Source: Diphasiastrum complanatum (Eukaryota > Streptophyta > Lycopodiopsida > Lycopodiales > Lycopodiaceae). From it: a DNA stretch of 64,000 bases. The stretch lies in NCBI GenBank assembly GCA_029204225.1, contig CM055102.1, positions 30,851,632 through 30,915,631 on the forward strand, read 5' to 3'. A program made the position numbers and the translations under genes. Under the pieces are notes generated by a model. The model was not told the origin of the DNA. It worked only from the letters and a program-made list of their open reading frames with translations, and made no database searches. This document shows positions 20,961 through 31,971 of this stretch, piece by piece (positions within the stretch are counted from its first letter, which is position 1; each line of letters opens with the position of its first letter).

Positions 20961-21640
20961 CATCAGAATCCGAATCTGAAAAGGAAAAATCATCCAGCCC
21001 ACCCCATTCAAACCATGGTGATGTTGATCTGGACGATATGGCGGCCCCAACATCTACTTCTTCAAAGATCCGGTATGACTATTTTAAGGGAAAAGGGTCT
21101 GAGGATGCTGATAGCTATGTGTCCTAGTTCGAGTCAACAACAGTCAACAATAAGGGAAGTTTGGATGCAGACAAGCTAAGAATTTTTTTTGGCTTATTAC
21201 TGAAGGAGGCAAGAACATGGTTCAGTCAGATTGAACCAGCCTTGGTTTTTCACTTGTATTGAGCTGAAGAACCAGTTCTTGAGGCAATTTAAAAAAATTG
21301 GTTATTCCACTCAGATTCTTTCTCAATTAAATTCGACGAGAAAGAAAGAAAAAGAGTCCTTACGGAAATATACGAGAAGGGTTAAGAAACTTATTGGTTA
21401 ATTGACAAGACAATATCCTGTCGTTATGTAGATTGAATGGTTCTTGGGATGGCTACCTAAAAGAATAAATCAATACTGTAGGCAAGGACCAACTGATACA
21501 CTGGAACATGTTATATCAATGGCTGAGAATTATGAAATCTCTTGAATATCTAGAAGTCATAGATCTATTAAAATTTCTTCTTCTAAAAGAAAAAACATGC
21601 TTCGTCATCTTTAGATGACTCGAGTGTGAAGATTTCAACT
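20961..21640 (+). pseudogene. Gypsy gag, same family as 62809-63994
   Basis: The plus strand encodes SKIRYDYFKGKGSEDADSYV, then after a stop FESTTVNNKG and DADKLRIFFGLLLKEARTWF. Later frames give EWFLGWLPKRINQYC and EHVISMAENYEIS. The same motifs in the same order occur at 63195-63700, so both are copies of one gypsy gag. Many stops and frameshifts are present. Confidence 0.75.
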
Positions 21641-21719
21641 AGTTTAGTCAAATTTGTTTATTTGGCAATTGAGGCAAATTTTCATATTAGACTTAGAGAT
21701 TGTCATTTCAAAGTTATTT

Positions 21720-22180
21720 TAGTTCAAATGTTTTTGTATTACCAAGGCCTCCTTTAATTGATTGAAGCTTCTCTGAGCATCTTTACTCCATTCGAATTTT
21801 CCTTTTTGCAACAAGTGTGTGAGCACTGTTGCTATCCTTAAAAAATTGAACATAAATCGTCAATAATAAGATGCAAATCCCAAAAATCCTCGTAAATGTC
21901 ACAAAGTTTTAGGGCTCTTCCAATTTTTAACCACTTCGACCTTACGTTGATCCACCTTAATGCCATCTTTAGTCACCATATGCCCCAAATACTCAATCTC
22001 TTGTTGGTCTAACTCACACTTTGACATCTTGGCAAACAACTTATATTCCCGCAACAATTCCAAAACCACTTCCAGGTGCTGAGCAAGTTCTTTTAAGTTC
22101 CGGCTATAAATCAGTATGTCATCAAAGAATACCAAGATGAATCTGAGGCTATCTAATAGTGAGCGACCTCTCCAAATCAT
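21720..22180 (-). pseudogene. Gypsy reverse transcriptase fragment
   Basis: A 93-codon minus-strand frame starts near 22180 and has LVFFDDILIYSRN, the gypsy RT catalytic motif (FDD in place of YVDD), and EIEYLGHMVTKDGIKVD. Below 21899, past shifts, the RNase H entry appears (LLQKGKFEWSKDAQRSF). Upstream RT motifs and integrase are missing. Confidence 0.85.
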
Positions 22181-22362
22181 CGTTTAGCTCACTCTTAAGA
22201 ATACACCTTTCCTAGATATGGGTGCGCTGGCAGCAAAGCAACCCCACCAAGATTCGGGTCAGTAAGGAGAGAGCGCAGCCAGAGTAGTCACCAATCCATG
22301 AAGAGTGGCATGCATGTGATCAGACGTATATATCTCAGCTAGCTAACGATCAACGTGCTCTA

Positions 22363-22544
22363 AATGACTCTCCTCTTCTTAGCAAGTGTGCAGGATTATC
22401 TCTTTCCCGTAATGCTTCTTGGTTTCCAAGGGGAGGCTCGAACCTGAGACCAAAGAAATTTTGGATGTCAAGCTAACCAACTGAGCCAACCCCTCATGAT
22501 CTTTCCCGTAATGACTCTCCTCTTCTTAGCAAGTGTGCAGGATT
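22363..22544. repeat. 48-base tandem duplication split by a SINE-like insertion
   Basis: A 35-base segment beginning aatgactctcctcttctt occurs identically at 22363-22397 and 22510-22544. A 14-base word, tctttcccgtaatg, occurs at 22401-22414 and 22500-22513. The simplest reading is a 48-base tandem duplication into whose boundary an 85-base tRNA-like sequence inserted, copying the 14 bases. Confidence 0.7.
22415..22499 (-). mobile_element. tRNA-derived SINE or tRNA retropseudogene
   Basis: On the minus strand the 85 bases start atcatgaggggttggctcag and contain an A-box-like TGGCTCAGTTGG and a B-box GGTTCGAGCC at the spacing expected for an RNA polymerase III internal promoter. CCCC/GGGG-type ends could form an acceptor-like stem, but the anticodon arm is not tRNA-like, so it is not a working tRNA. 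The flanking 14-base direct repeats fit LINE-mediated insertion. There is no clear SINE body or poly(A) tail. Confidence 0.65.
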
Positions 22545-23752
22545 TATTACATTCTCAGAGTTACGTAATAGCAGCGGCAGAAGAGAGTGCAAGAGCGTTA
22601 TGTAACTAAACACTGTATTGACTGAATGAAATAGATGAGGCCTAGCCTCTACATCAGTGAACGATGGGCTGCAAACGCCGTGAACAACGTGACGGTTGAA
22701 GGCCTTAGACGCTTCCGTGACCTAAAATTACTTGAAGTGCCGTAAGCGTAACATGACCTAAATCTAATTGAAGTGCCATAAGCGAAACATGACCTAAACC
22801 TACTTCTCTGACACTCCCACTTGATCAAGAATCTATAGGTGACACTCCCACTTGATCAAGAATATATCAGGCACGATAATTCTTTGATCACATATTACAT
22901 ATATACTTAAGTACTTAGTACTTACTTACTGTACTTACTAACATGTTGATATTCATAACTTACTTAGTGTCATCACTAACCAACGTTGACGAAACACACA
23001 TTCTTAAAACAATGTTTCATCCTGTGAATAGTCTTATAGTCTTCATGTTTCATTCTTAAAACAATGTTTCATCCTGTGAATAGTTTCTGTGAATAGTTTT
23101 ATAGTCTTCATGTGTACAATATCTTTTAATAGCTTTACACATAGGCAGCTTCCACTGAAGCCCATTTCAAACAATCACCACTGCAGTTGTTCATCAGGCA
23201 GCCATAGTTTCACTGGAGCACATTGGTACTCCCAATTAGCAACGTTGGCAAGCAGCACATAAAGAAGAATGACCAAGGTTGTCTCTGACACATTCAAACC
23301 ACATCACAGCAGGAGCATAAGTAGTTGTCTTTGTCATCTTTCATGAACTTTCACATAGTCAACAATGCCCCCACTAGAGCAGATCACACAAATTCCAAGC
23401 TTCCACAAAAGTCGTTCACTTTCATACAGCAGCTTGAATGGTAGAACATATAGAACATATAACCACTTGGACTGAGTTCTGCCATTATTTCTCCATAGGT
23501 TGTTCACATCGCTTCCATCTTCATTATCATCCTCGGTCTCAACGAGATGGCAGCCTAAGTACATGCAGGCAGCGCACGAGTCCGTTGCACAGGCAGATAC
23601 TCCGATGACAAAGCGATGTGGGGAGCGAGGCTCTGATACCATATTACATTCTCAGAGCTACATAATAGCAGCAGCAGAAGAGAGTGCAAGAGCGTTATGT
23701 AACTAAACACTGTATTGACTGAATGAAAGAGATGAGGCCTAGCCTCATAACT
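22545..23752 (-). mobile_element. Small non-autonomous LTR element (TRIM/LARD-like)
   Basis: A left LTR of about 268 bases (22545-22813) is followed by a polypurine tract (minus strand TTCTTGATCAAGTGGGAG) which, with its flank, is repeated 31 bases further on. Then come about 800 bases without pol motifs, a primer site on the minus strand (TGGTATCAGAGCC, 23629-23641) and a right LTR. The right LTR matches the left for about 105 bases (from 23642) and then diverges at about 23750. A 102-codon minus-strand frame begins next to the primer site (23642-23334) but shows no gag motif. The size and lack of genes suggest an element moved by proteins from elsewhere. Confidence 0.7.
23629..23641 (-). 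other. Primer binding site, initiator tRNA-Met type
   Basis: Exact TGGTATCAGAGCC on the minus strand, next to the right LTR copy of the small element. It gives the element's orientation. Confidence 0.9.
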
Positions 23753-24949
23753 AAACACTGGTAGTGGAAGGCAGTCCAGCAAGGCAGTCCAGCAGACAGA
23801 GCACTAGTTTATGTAGTTCGCACCTGAATGTGGAAATCAAACGTAGATGTTGAGCGCAACATGCCACCTTATTGCTGACTAGTAGCGTGAGCCATCTATG
23901 TATACATGCGGATATACAGCTACCCGTGTGTAGCCATAACCAGACAATGAAGTAATTTAAGTAATTGAAGGCACTTCCATCACAGTCCTCATCCATCGCA
24001 AGAGTTGCGCTCAGAATACCTTCTCAAAAAGAAGGGGAGTTCATCGACCTGTAGCTCGCTACCTCAGCAAATCGTTAATATTGTAGCCTATAATAGAAAG
24101 TTAATTCATCAATGATCTGGCTACCACAGAGAGAGAAGAAATATTGTCACTCCATCATTACCTCTGCCCAAGCACCTTCGAACGTGAAGTAGAGAGAAAG
24201 AGAAAACCTTGCGCGCATATGCAGAGAGCCGGAAAGCTGGGCCAAAGAGGAGCAAGACTGTAACGAGCAAGTATCTATTGTGGAGTTCATTTCCAAACTG
24301 TTGGGATTAGTTTGAGGAAGAAGTAGCAAATCTGGTTGTGAGGGAGGGCCGAAGCTGTGAGCCCATCGTTGCTGATACTACCAACATTGATATGAAGGGT
24401 CGATGTCACGCAGTCTGAATGTTGTAATCACTTATTGAATTACGGAGTTTGAAAAGTTATATAGGCGGATAATGTGTTGCAGTTGAAGTGATATATAGTA
24501 TGATACTGATCTATGGATCATTTGTTGGTGGCAAGTAGCCAGCACACCCACCATTGTTGAGGAACTAACAAGTGTAACCGGTGGCAGAAGGAAGTGTGTT
24601 TCTCCCTATCTGTGGGAGACGTATCTGAGTAGTCTGAAAAGATATCGGATTGGGCCAGAAGAGGAACAATACTGATCAATGAGCAGCCACCAGAATAGTA
24701 CATGGTCGAAACTACACAAGATCAAGACCTAGAAGAAACTAAGCTAGTATACACCCTAAATCAACGGAAGTCAAACAAGTAGCGACGATTCGAAACCAGT
24801 GAACCTGCGGAAGATCACTGCGGAAGAGTGACAGGCAGAGCAATCAAAGGGAGAACCGACCGTTTCCTACAAGTACTGAGGTATTCTCCTTTCCCACATT
24901 TGAGTGTCAAAAATGGTTTTCCAGTTGACCGATTGGTTGCCTGCTGTAA
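23753..24949. other. Unassigned sequence
   Basis: No gene recognised. A short duplication, ggcagtccagca, occurs twice at about 23769-23795. Several small minus-strand frames (24147-24329, 24518-24703) have no motif. A 15-base word at 24803-24817 equals the 3' end of plant 18S rRNA but has no rRNA around it. Confidence 0.45.
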
Positions 24950-25105
24950 CAACCTAGAATGGTTTCTAAAATTAAGTAGTTACCATCGATGTGTTGAGTA
25001 TGGTCTGCATGCTACAGCAACCCGTACCAACCTAGAATGGTTTCTGAAATTAAGTAGTTACCATCGATGTGTTGAGTATTGTCTGCATGCTACAGCAACA
25101 CGTAT
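24950..25105. repeat. 78-base tandem duplication
   Basis: Two near-identical units, 24950-25027 and 25028-25105, differ at only a few positions. The period of 78 is a multiple of three, so a plus-strand open frame (24828-25130, 100 codons) contains two 26-residue copies of a peptide starting NLEWFLKLSSYHRC. No homology is recognised and I do not call it a gene. Confidence 0.9.
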
Positions 25106-27789
25106 CCAGTTCTTATTATTATGTTTGTAGGATGTAATATGATTTAAGTCTTTGGTTGAGCCTGCTATATAGACTGAAAGCTGCCTTGATAGTTAATATG
25201 GTCGAGGTTGTTGTTAACAGCAAATCGGGTTTTACAATGCTGCAAATGTGATAGACACTATTAACGTACAGTAACAAACTGCCTGGCGTTTATTTTAACA
25301 ATGACTGTCTGTTCCGAATGCTGAGTCTGAAATCTATACTCTAGTTTGACGTAGGCCATTAAGTTGTGGGACAGATTTTTAACGCATTTGTATAGATTGA
25401 TATTTCGAATGCGCCTGCCTCTTATGATAAGATTGTACGATGATGTCAATTCACTAAATTAATGTGCAATGTGAATGATGATTTTATCTTTGTATGTAAA
25501 ACATTGCGTTGATATCCAAAAGAAAAAAAATGGGCCGACCCTCTTGAAACACAGAGGCAGCATTAATACCTGGCTTGGGTGAAATACACCTCCAAGGCTA
25601 GGAAAGAACGCATTGTTATAGGGAAATTCCTAATCTAGAACAACCCGTCCAAGTCACTCATTGAAACATACGAGCCTTGGGAGACGAGCACTCAAACGCA
25701 TAACACGCAAGGTGTGTCAATCCCATGAGCACGGAAAGGATGATAGCAAACCGCAAAACCGCAAATTTTCAAAAAGTTCAATATTGATGGTCTAAATATT
25801 GCTTAAATCATATACCAAATTTGCCATTAATAATACTAGGATTCACCTTTGACAATGTTTACCTGGAATGAATTAGAAACTGCATGTGTAATTCTGACCA
25901 AAAAATGAAGGGCCTAGCAACCATCACCCATAAGGCCAACCCGAGTGAGTATGAAAATTCACGAAAAGCCCGACACTCTTTGTGGGCCTACTCTAAAAGG
26001 ATAAACCTCGAAATCTTTATATGACATAGGTTATGACTCAATCTATGTACAAAATTAGCACTGACTAGACTGTGAAGATTACACCGTGAGTAAAACCCCC
26101 CCCCATGATACTACACAAGGCGTTCTGACCAATGATAGGCGTTCTGACCAAAATTAAACGACTATAAAAACAATGTTGGGTCGGGACATTATAATGGGGA
26201 TGGGGAGAAAAGTTGAAAGTATTGTATAAATGTTGGGAATAGGAAAAACTACTCATGTACGAGATTTGGGCACGTGTACACTTTACAAATCATATCATTA
26301 CGACACCACAAAAGAGTAATACCAATATTCACGCAGAAAGGGATCCTAAAATGCACACCATTAATTAGAACCGTGTTTGAGAGGGAAAATTCCTAGTCTT
26401 GACACACGCCTCAAGAAATCACTTCTATGACGAATATCATGCCAACATCAGGCGAGAATGACATCATTGTTGATGTAGGCCTAGCTGAAGTTGAGTATAT
26501 GAAATTATCCATACCAAAGCCGTCATACGCTTGGAACTTCATTCCCAGTTAAGATAGAAATATTGTTTGCCCAAAGATTGTCTAAGCATGATACAAAAGT
26601 CATATCATATAGCATCAAGAAAAGAACACACTGAATCAACAAAATCACCCGAGGTAGAAAGCGACACATATCGGCAAGTCGTCAGAATCACTAGAATGCC
26701 TCCGAGATTGGTGAACAACACTGAGATACACAAAATGATCAACAACTCTATGGGAATGAAAGGATAGGATGTTCTAGAATATGGAATATTTTTTTAAAAT
26801 GTTAACAACGACTTTAATGCAGAAGAAATATTTAAGAAAGGTCTATTGAACTCGCATATCAGAAGTCGGTTTAAGACCAAAATCCCAAAATACATTGCAA
26901 GATCGTTACTAGGACTCACCTGATACCTTGGACAATTATCCAAAACCATTCCACCTCTTCCAAGATGATTCCCATATCTATCATACCTGATAGAGTGCCA
27001 TGGCATAGTTCGGTAATCCGAGAAGATTCTGTCCAGTAATACGAATCTTGAGTTGGGGATCTGCCACCATTATAGCTTTAGACACTACTTTGGGACGTGT
27101 GACCTTGCTTTAGAAATCAATACCAACGGAACTCAAATACAGGCCACTTTGTACCTACGATTGGGTCATCACTGGTTTCCCCTAGCAGTCCTAGTTGCAC
27201 TACTAAACGAGATCCCTCGAGCAGCCTTAGGGTTCATATGATGGACCTAGAATACTAGTTCCTACCCTTGCCGGGTGACGTATGCCAACTAGTTAGATGA
27301 GGAATTCCAAGATACCATTTTTATACATCGGAGTTTCACCACAGCCTGCAACCTTGGGATATCCTATTCAGAATACAACATCACAAGGATTACAATTATT
27401 TAGAAGTATATGACTGAGAGATTAACTGACGCCACATCTACTCACTACGCATAAGTATCACAATCACCCTTGAATACCCCTTACGTTGATCCATCTGAAC
27501 AATATCTCGAATCACTTGGGACTGCTAACAACACGAACGTAAATCTAGAAAATAGACCCAGGAATAGGAATCAAAGAGCATTGTACCAACATCTCAAACT
27601 AGTCGTGAATATTTCAAGTGATGGACTATTTGAAGATCTTGTTGATAGTCTCAGCCTAGAGGTGTGAACCATTTAAGGTGATCGAGTTGGATCTGGATCT
27701 CATGAGACTCTTGACTAGAAATCCCTTTGAGCTCCTCGAGCGATTTCTACCCCAGATTCCCTTGAGATTCATTTAGATCCTACCTAAGG
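25106..27789. other. Unassigned, probably old transposon sequence
   Basis: No frame longer than about 75 codons and no clear motif. Words such as 'aattcctaatctagaac' (25627) and 'aattcctagtcttgac' (26389) recur. This suggests degenerate repeats, but I cannot assign a family. The integrase-like scrap just downstream hints at decayed gypsy pol. Confidence 0.45.
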
Positions 27790-27900
27790 TCCATCCTCAA
27801 ACATCAGTATCATGAATGGTTGCACCTCTTAGATATTGCCCAGTTCTACACATAGAAGGATGGATGATAATAAGATTCGTCACTCTCAACACACAGCATG
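27790..27900 (+). pseudogene. Possible gypsy integrase scrap
   Basis: A plus-strand frame reads HQYHEWLHLLDIAQFYT, resembling the gypsy integrase region in which the element's own sequence reads W-x-x-L-L-D-x-A-Q-F. Stops follow at once. It is short and weak, and a chance match cannot be excluded. Confidence 0.35.
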
Positions 27901-28288
27901 AGAGAGTTCATACCGGAGATTTAGCCATTGAAGTAGTTAGAGAAGTACGTCAGTTTTGAATATGCATCTATTATCGCATAGATCTCATATGGGTATTGTT
28001 GTCCACAAACTTGACTTGACTACGCCAAGAATAGACAAAAGTTAGCATACTACAGTTATCGCTAAATCAGATTCAGAGAGGTTAGAACTGACAAAAACAG
28101 AATTCTAGCTCGATAATCATTTCATCTACCAAGCGGTCATACCTCTAAGAGCTTGGAAAACTCTCATTGATCCGGGAGTATGGGGTGATTAGGATGGCCC
28201 TCGAGATTGGAAACGACGTTACCCTGGTCACTCATGTAAGGGCAGTGTGGGCCTTTTCCCCATTGGAGATCTTCCGACGTGACCAATC
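27901..28288. other. Unassigned sequence
   Basis: Nothing recognised. Two overlapping frames on opposite strands near 28164-28394 have no motif and run into the primer-site-like sequence that follows. Confidence 0.45.
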
Positions 28289-28575
28289 CCTCAACAAAAA
28301 ATCTGCCCCAACATTGGTGCATCTGCCGGGAGCTCAAACTTGGAAGAAACATTGCCTGGAAAGTAGTTGTCCATGTTGTTGTCTATATTATTGATTGAGC
28401 GGTTATCCATTTTCACCATTCTTAAAGTTGATCTACCCATTGGTTGAAAAGAGTTTATCCATCTCCACCATTTTGATGAATTTGATCCATTGGCAACCTA
28501 AGCCCACCCTTGTTAAGCGTCATCTGTCCCATCAAACGCCAACACTGGTGCGTCTGCTGGGAGTGCAAAACCTTG
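28289..28575 (+). repeat. Duplicated LTR-end and primer-site-like sequence
   Basis: Two similar blocks: cccaacattggtgcatctgc at about 28302 and gccaacactggtgcgtctgc at about 28542. Both read like an LTR end (caaca/caacac) followed by a gypsy primer site of the type TGGYGC..TCTG..GGGA. Between them, two roughly 48-base degenerate units (about 28405-28450 and 28452-28498) share 'ttatccat.t.caccatt' and 'gatc.cccattgg'-like words. No LTR body can be confirmed. Confidence 0.4.
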
Positions 28576-29035
28576 CGACTTCTACTATTGGACATGATTT
28601 GCTCGCCATTGACTATGAGCTTGACTAGTGACCAACCGAAACAAAAGGTAGATAGACCCTATTGAAAGTCACACCTTCGATGTCGTGATAGTGGTTAGCT
28701 TCACGAAAGTGTTGATACCACCATTCAAGTGACTGATAAACCACTTCTACGCAAGCAGAAGATCCATAAGAATACAATAGGTCCTCCACTATGACGTAAT
28801 CATAAGAGATTAGTGGCTCTGGCGCCACTTGAGGTGTTCTTTGGATATTGACGTTTCCCAACATCCTACAGAAGAAAAGCCCATAGTATCAGAAAGTACT
28901 TTGGAAGAGGTCCAGTGTGAGCCTAACGAGACCAATATAATAGAACCAATTGTGATTCCCGCTGACGTAGCACCACTACCAAAGCTAAAAACTACTATGC
29001 CAGAATTCTATAGTGCCTCTTTTTTTATAATCAAT
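28576..29035 (+). other. Unknown reading frame fragment
   Basis: A plus-strand frame from 28829 gives about 60 acidic residues (EEKPIVSESTLEEVQCEPNE) and then, at about 29010, meets gypsy leader sequence. The minus strand holds a 79-codon frame at 28625-28864. Neither matches a family I know. The abrupt change at 29010-29036 is a junction with the gypsy fragment. Confidence 0.35.
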
Positions 29036-29607
29036 AAGTTGGGCGAAGGTTTCCCAAAAGATCAGTTGTCATATTGTTCTGTTTTTGCCAAAAAAAAGTC
29101 TCTTTTTTGTAAAAATACCAGTATTACTCATGATTTTTTGCCAGATCCTTCGTTGAATTTTTTGATTATTCTATTTATAGTAATTTATCATTTCTGAGTT
29201 TGGCAAACATTAATTTTGTCAGGATCACAAAAAATTTCTATTTTTACAAACCCTTGCCATACTACAGAAATTGTATTTCTATGTGTTAGGAACCTTCACC
29301 AATTCTACCCTAGATCTATCTGAGTCAGATTCTCTGTCTAAGAGTTCGACAAAGTTTATTTCCATTAAATTTTTCAAAAATGTCTGATGAGAGAGTTTTT
29401 ACCAAAAAGAACATTGCTAAACCTTTGCCGAGTCAACCTTCGCCAGTACTATTTTTAGGTTCTGATAATCCTGATCAAGTCTCTGTCAAATTTTTGGCCA
29501 AATCTGGTTCAATTTGATTCTGATTTAGAGAATTCTTCATTTTGAGAAGTGTCGATCGCTTGATCTGAAGATCCAATCTCATTGTCTACTTGATTTAATT
29601 TGTAAAG
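29036..29607 (+). repeat. Gypsy leader (5' UTR), truncated
   Basis: The sequence 'gatcagttgtcatattgttc' onward matches the reverse complement of the leader of the minus-strand gypsy elements at 49781-50983 and 57551-58750. LTR and primer site are missing on the left. The leader carries several copies of the word aaccttYgcc, the complement of GGCRAAGGTT. Confidence 0.7.
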
Positions 29608-30886
29608 ATGCCTGCCCCTGGACCTGCTCCTTAGGAAGTCAATCAAATCATTGTTAGGAGAGCACCTCGTTTGGATTTACCCAAATACGATGGATTAACA
29701 GATCCAGTTAGATTTCTTCAGATCTACTCTGAATCTTGTGAAATCTATGGCGAAGTTTTCCCTCAGGATAAATTTAAGCTTTTTCCTATGGCCTTCACGG
29801 GTGTAGCACAAGACTGGTACTACAATCAAGATGAAAATGAGCGTACGGATTGGGTGACTATCAAACAAGCCCTCATTACACGGTTCAAACCTCAAAAGTT
29901 TATGGAAGACCCTTTCCTACTTCTAAGTAAAATTAAAATGGGAAAGAGAGAAATGGTACGAGACTAGATTGAACAAGTAAAACACCTCAGATCTGAGTGC
30001 GTACCTGAATTGGTTATTGAAGATGCCATGATTATGTGGTTCCTGGCAAAGCTTTCTAAAAGGATCAGACATAAGCTGAAACGTCACAATGAGTATGCGA
30101 CTTCGCAAAACGCTATGGATGATGCAATACAGGAGGAAGATGAAGATTCAAATGACGAGCCAAATATCAGTATGTTGCCATATACGGCAGGGCAGACCAC
30201 TATGACATCCACCACAATTGCATCAACAAATACCAATGCTATTGTAGAGATGATGCTCAACAAGTTCGAGAAACTGGGGAAGAACCAGCAGAAACAGATG
30301 GAAAAGTTACAGTTGCAATTCGATAAGAAGATCAAAGTATTAGAGGATTTCCATGGGAAAGCGAACAATGAACCGGAGAAGTTTACTAAGACTTTTCCTA
30401 CCAGGGAAAGTGTCTGGTGTTCCATTTGTATGGAAAATCACACAATGAATGAATGTTCTCAATTGAAAAAACGAATGGAATTCAGTATATGCCATTTGTG
30501 TAATTTGCCTGATCATGAGACTGCTTATTGCAACTTTAATCCTTGGATTATCCAGCAACGATATGCCCATATGAGATATTGAGAACCCCTTTATGGAGGG
30601 AATCTCACAGCCAGACCTCGTCAATCTGCTCTTGGATATTTGGAACGGTTAGCCTTACCAACCCCACCAATCCAATCTGCTCCTCTTGCTAATCTAATGG
30701 AACCAGAACCTTACAGAGGTACCGAGCAATGGAATTATGGTAATGATCATGAAAGTGGTCCTTTAGAACAGTATGTTATTTATGGTGCCATGCAACAACA
30801 TCTAGAAATTGGACCAGAGCACCACTTGGATGCTTTGCTTGTGGAGAAAATCACAGAGTTGCAGAATGTCCAAACAAAGGCAACTA
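29608..30886 (+). pseudogene. Gypsy gag with zinc knuckles
   Basis: The start codon at 29608 follows the leader. The frame has capsid motifs LDLPKYDGLTDPVRFLQIY and FTGVAQDWYYNQDE, then LITRFKPQKFMEDPF. A coiled-coil-prone stretch (EKLGKNQQKQMEKLQLQFDK) is followed by zinc knuckles CSICMENHTMNEC and CHLCNLPDHETAYC. Stops at about 29632, 29968 and 30580 interrupt it. At 30887 it is cut by the LTR of a minus-strand copia. The gene would package the element's RNA. Confidence 0.85.
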
Positions 30887-31448
30887 TGTACAAAATACTC
30901 AAGCTAGATTTTTCCTATTCTTCACACTCCTCAAGATCCTGCTTACAAGACAAACACAATGGAAAACACTATATTGAGCAACCACCCAACCAAGTAGAAG
31001 CAACCAATCAACTCTAGAAGCTTCACCGCCAAGCCAAGGAATAGACAACATGAAAGTAGAGTGAAACCCTGGCAATGAATCACCCACAAATGTGTGGAGT
31101 AGGATGAGTTTGGCCTCCTTATATAGGGCTTGGAACCTCCTGTGCACATGGTCATGCAAGGTCCTAACTCCCCTATACATAGATCCATCTAGAATAGAGT
31201 TCTCCTGCATGGACCACCTATTCATAGATTGCTTTTGATAACTCTGCACATGTCGACTGTCCCAAACCTACACATGCCGACTGTACCAAACCTTGTATTA
31301 ACTCCATTTAGTGTGTTCCGGGCCTCACAAGGATATTAGCTACTTTCGGGTCACATCCAATTTGATGTGGCATAGCTAACAGCTTGATTTTCTGGAGTAC
31401 CGTGTATCCAAGACTAGGAGTGTACAGAATCTTATGTACATAACAACA
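30887..31448 (-). repeat. Copia 3' LTR, 562 bases
   Basis: The left end is tgtaca at 30887, where gypsy gag is interrupted; the right end is taacaaca at 31448, next to a polypurine tract. On the minus strand the LTR runs TGTTGTTA...TTGTACA. CTATATAAGG on the minus strand near 31119-31130 is a likely TATA box. The 116-codon minus-strand frame across it is not a gene. Confidence 0.75.
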
Positions 31449-31462
31449 CTCCTCCTCAAAAA
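31449..31462 (-). other. Polypurine tract
   Basis: The minus strand reads TTTTTGAGGAGGAG directly before the TGTTGT start of the LTR. Confidence 0.8.
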
Positions 31463-31971
31463 CAAGCTTGATGAGTGTGCTAGTTCTCTCCAAATATTAA
31501 GTGGCCAAAAATAACTTCTCAAGTTGATCCTTTGGCATGGACTTGATGAGAAAACCAGCCAAGAGACCTGAAATTACAGCAAGAACACCATAGCCAAGAT
31601 AAGGCTTCTTTGATTGAAAGACATTTCCAAGCACCAAGAAGAGCTTTCCATCCTTTGAGCATTTTTGCCTTTGATTTCTTCTTGGCATTGAAGAATATGG
31701 TTGATTCCAAAGCTCCTCCTCCTTGAAAAAAGCTGCAACTCCATGAGGAAATCAAGAGTCTTTTTTCTTTAAAAGGATCACAAAAGATCTATCATCATGT
31801 TACTAAGATCTTGAGAATTAGGCACATCAAGATTGGCAAGACTATGTATGCTATAATAACAATGGGTTTGCATTATATCTTCATGCTTGATTACCATGAT
31901 AATCTTAGATATAATGAGGCTAAATACATCATTGTGGATATAAGTTTCCTTGGAGGATGATTCAATTATTC
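31463..31971 (-). pseudogene. Copia RNase H tail and unknown sequence
   Basis: Near the polypurine tract the minus strand encodes AGFLIKSMPKDQLEKLFLAT, the end of copia RNase H (an ADIFTKxLPKDQ-type tail), followed by LVFEEEC. Upstream (31600-31971) are short frames with no motif. RT and most of RNase H are absent from this element. Confidence 0.7.

Noticed and set aside
22415-22499. Functional tRNA gene
   Set aside because: A and B boxes are present but the anticodon arm does not fold as a tRNA, and flanking 14-base duplications point to retroposition.
22809-22864. CRISPR-like direct repeats
   Set aside because: There are only two copies, 31 bases apart, and they coincide with the polypurine tract of an LTR element; the window is plant nuclear DNA.
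23334-23642. 102-codon frame next to a primer site, considered as gag
   Set aside because: No copia gag motif (no W-K-x-x-M-type N-terminus, no zinc knuckle); position alone is not enough.
30899-31249. 116-codon minus-strand frame with hydrophobic stretches
   Set aside because: It lies entirely inside the copia LTR 30887-31448 and has no motif.
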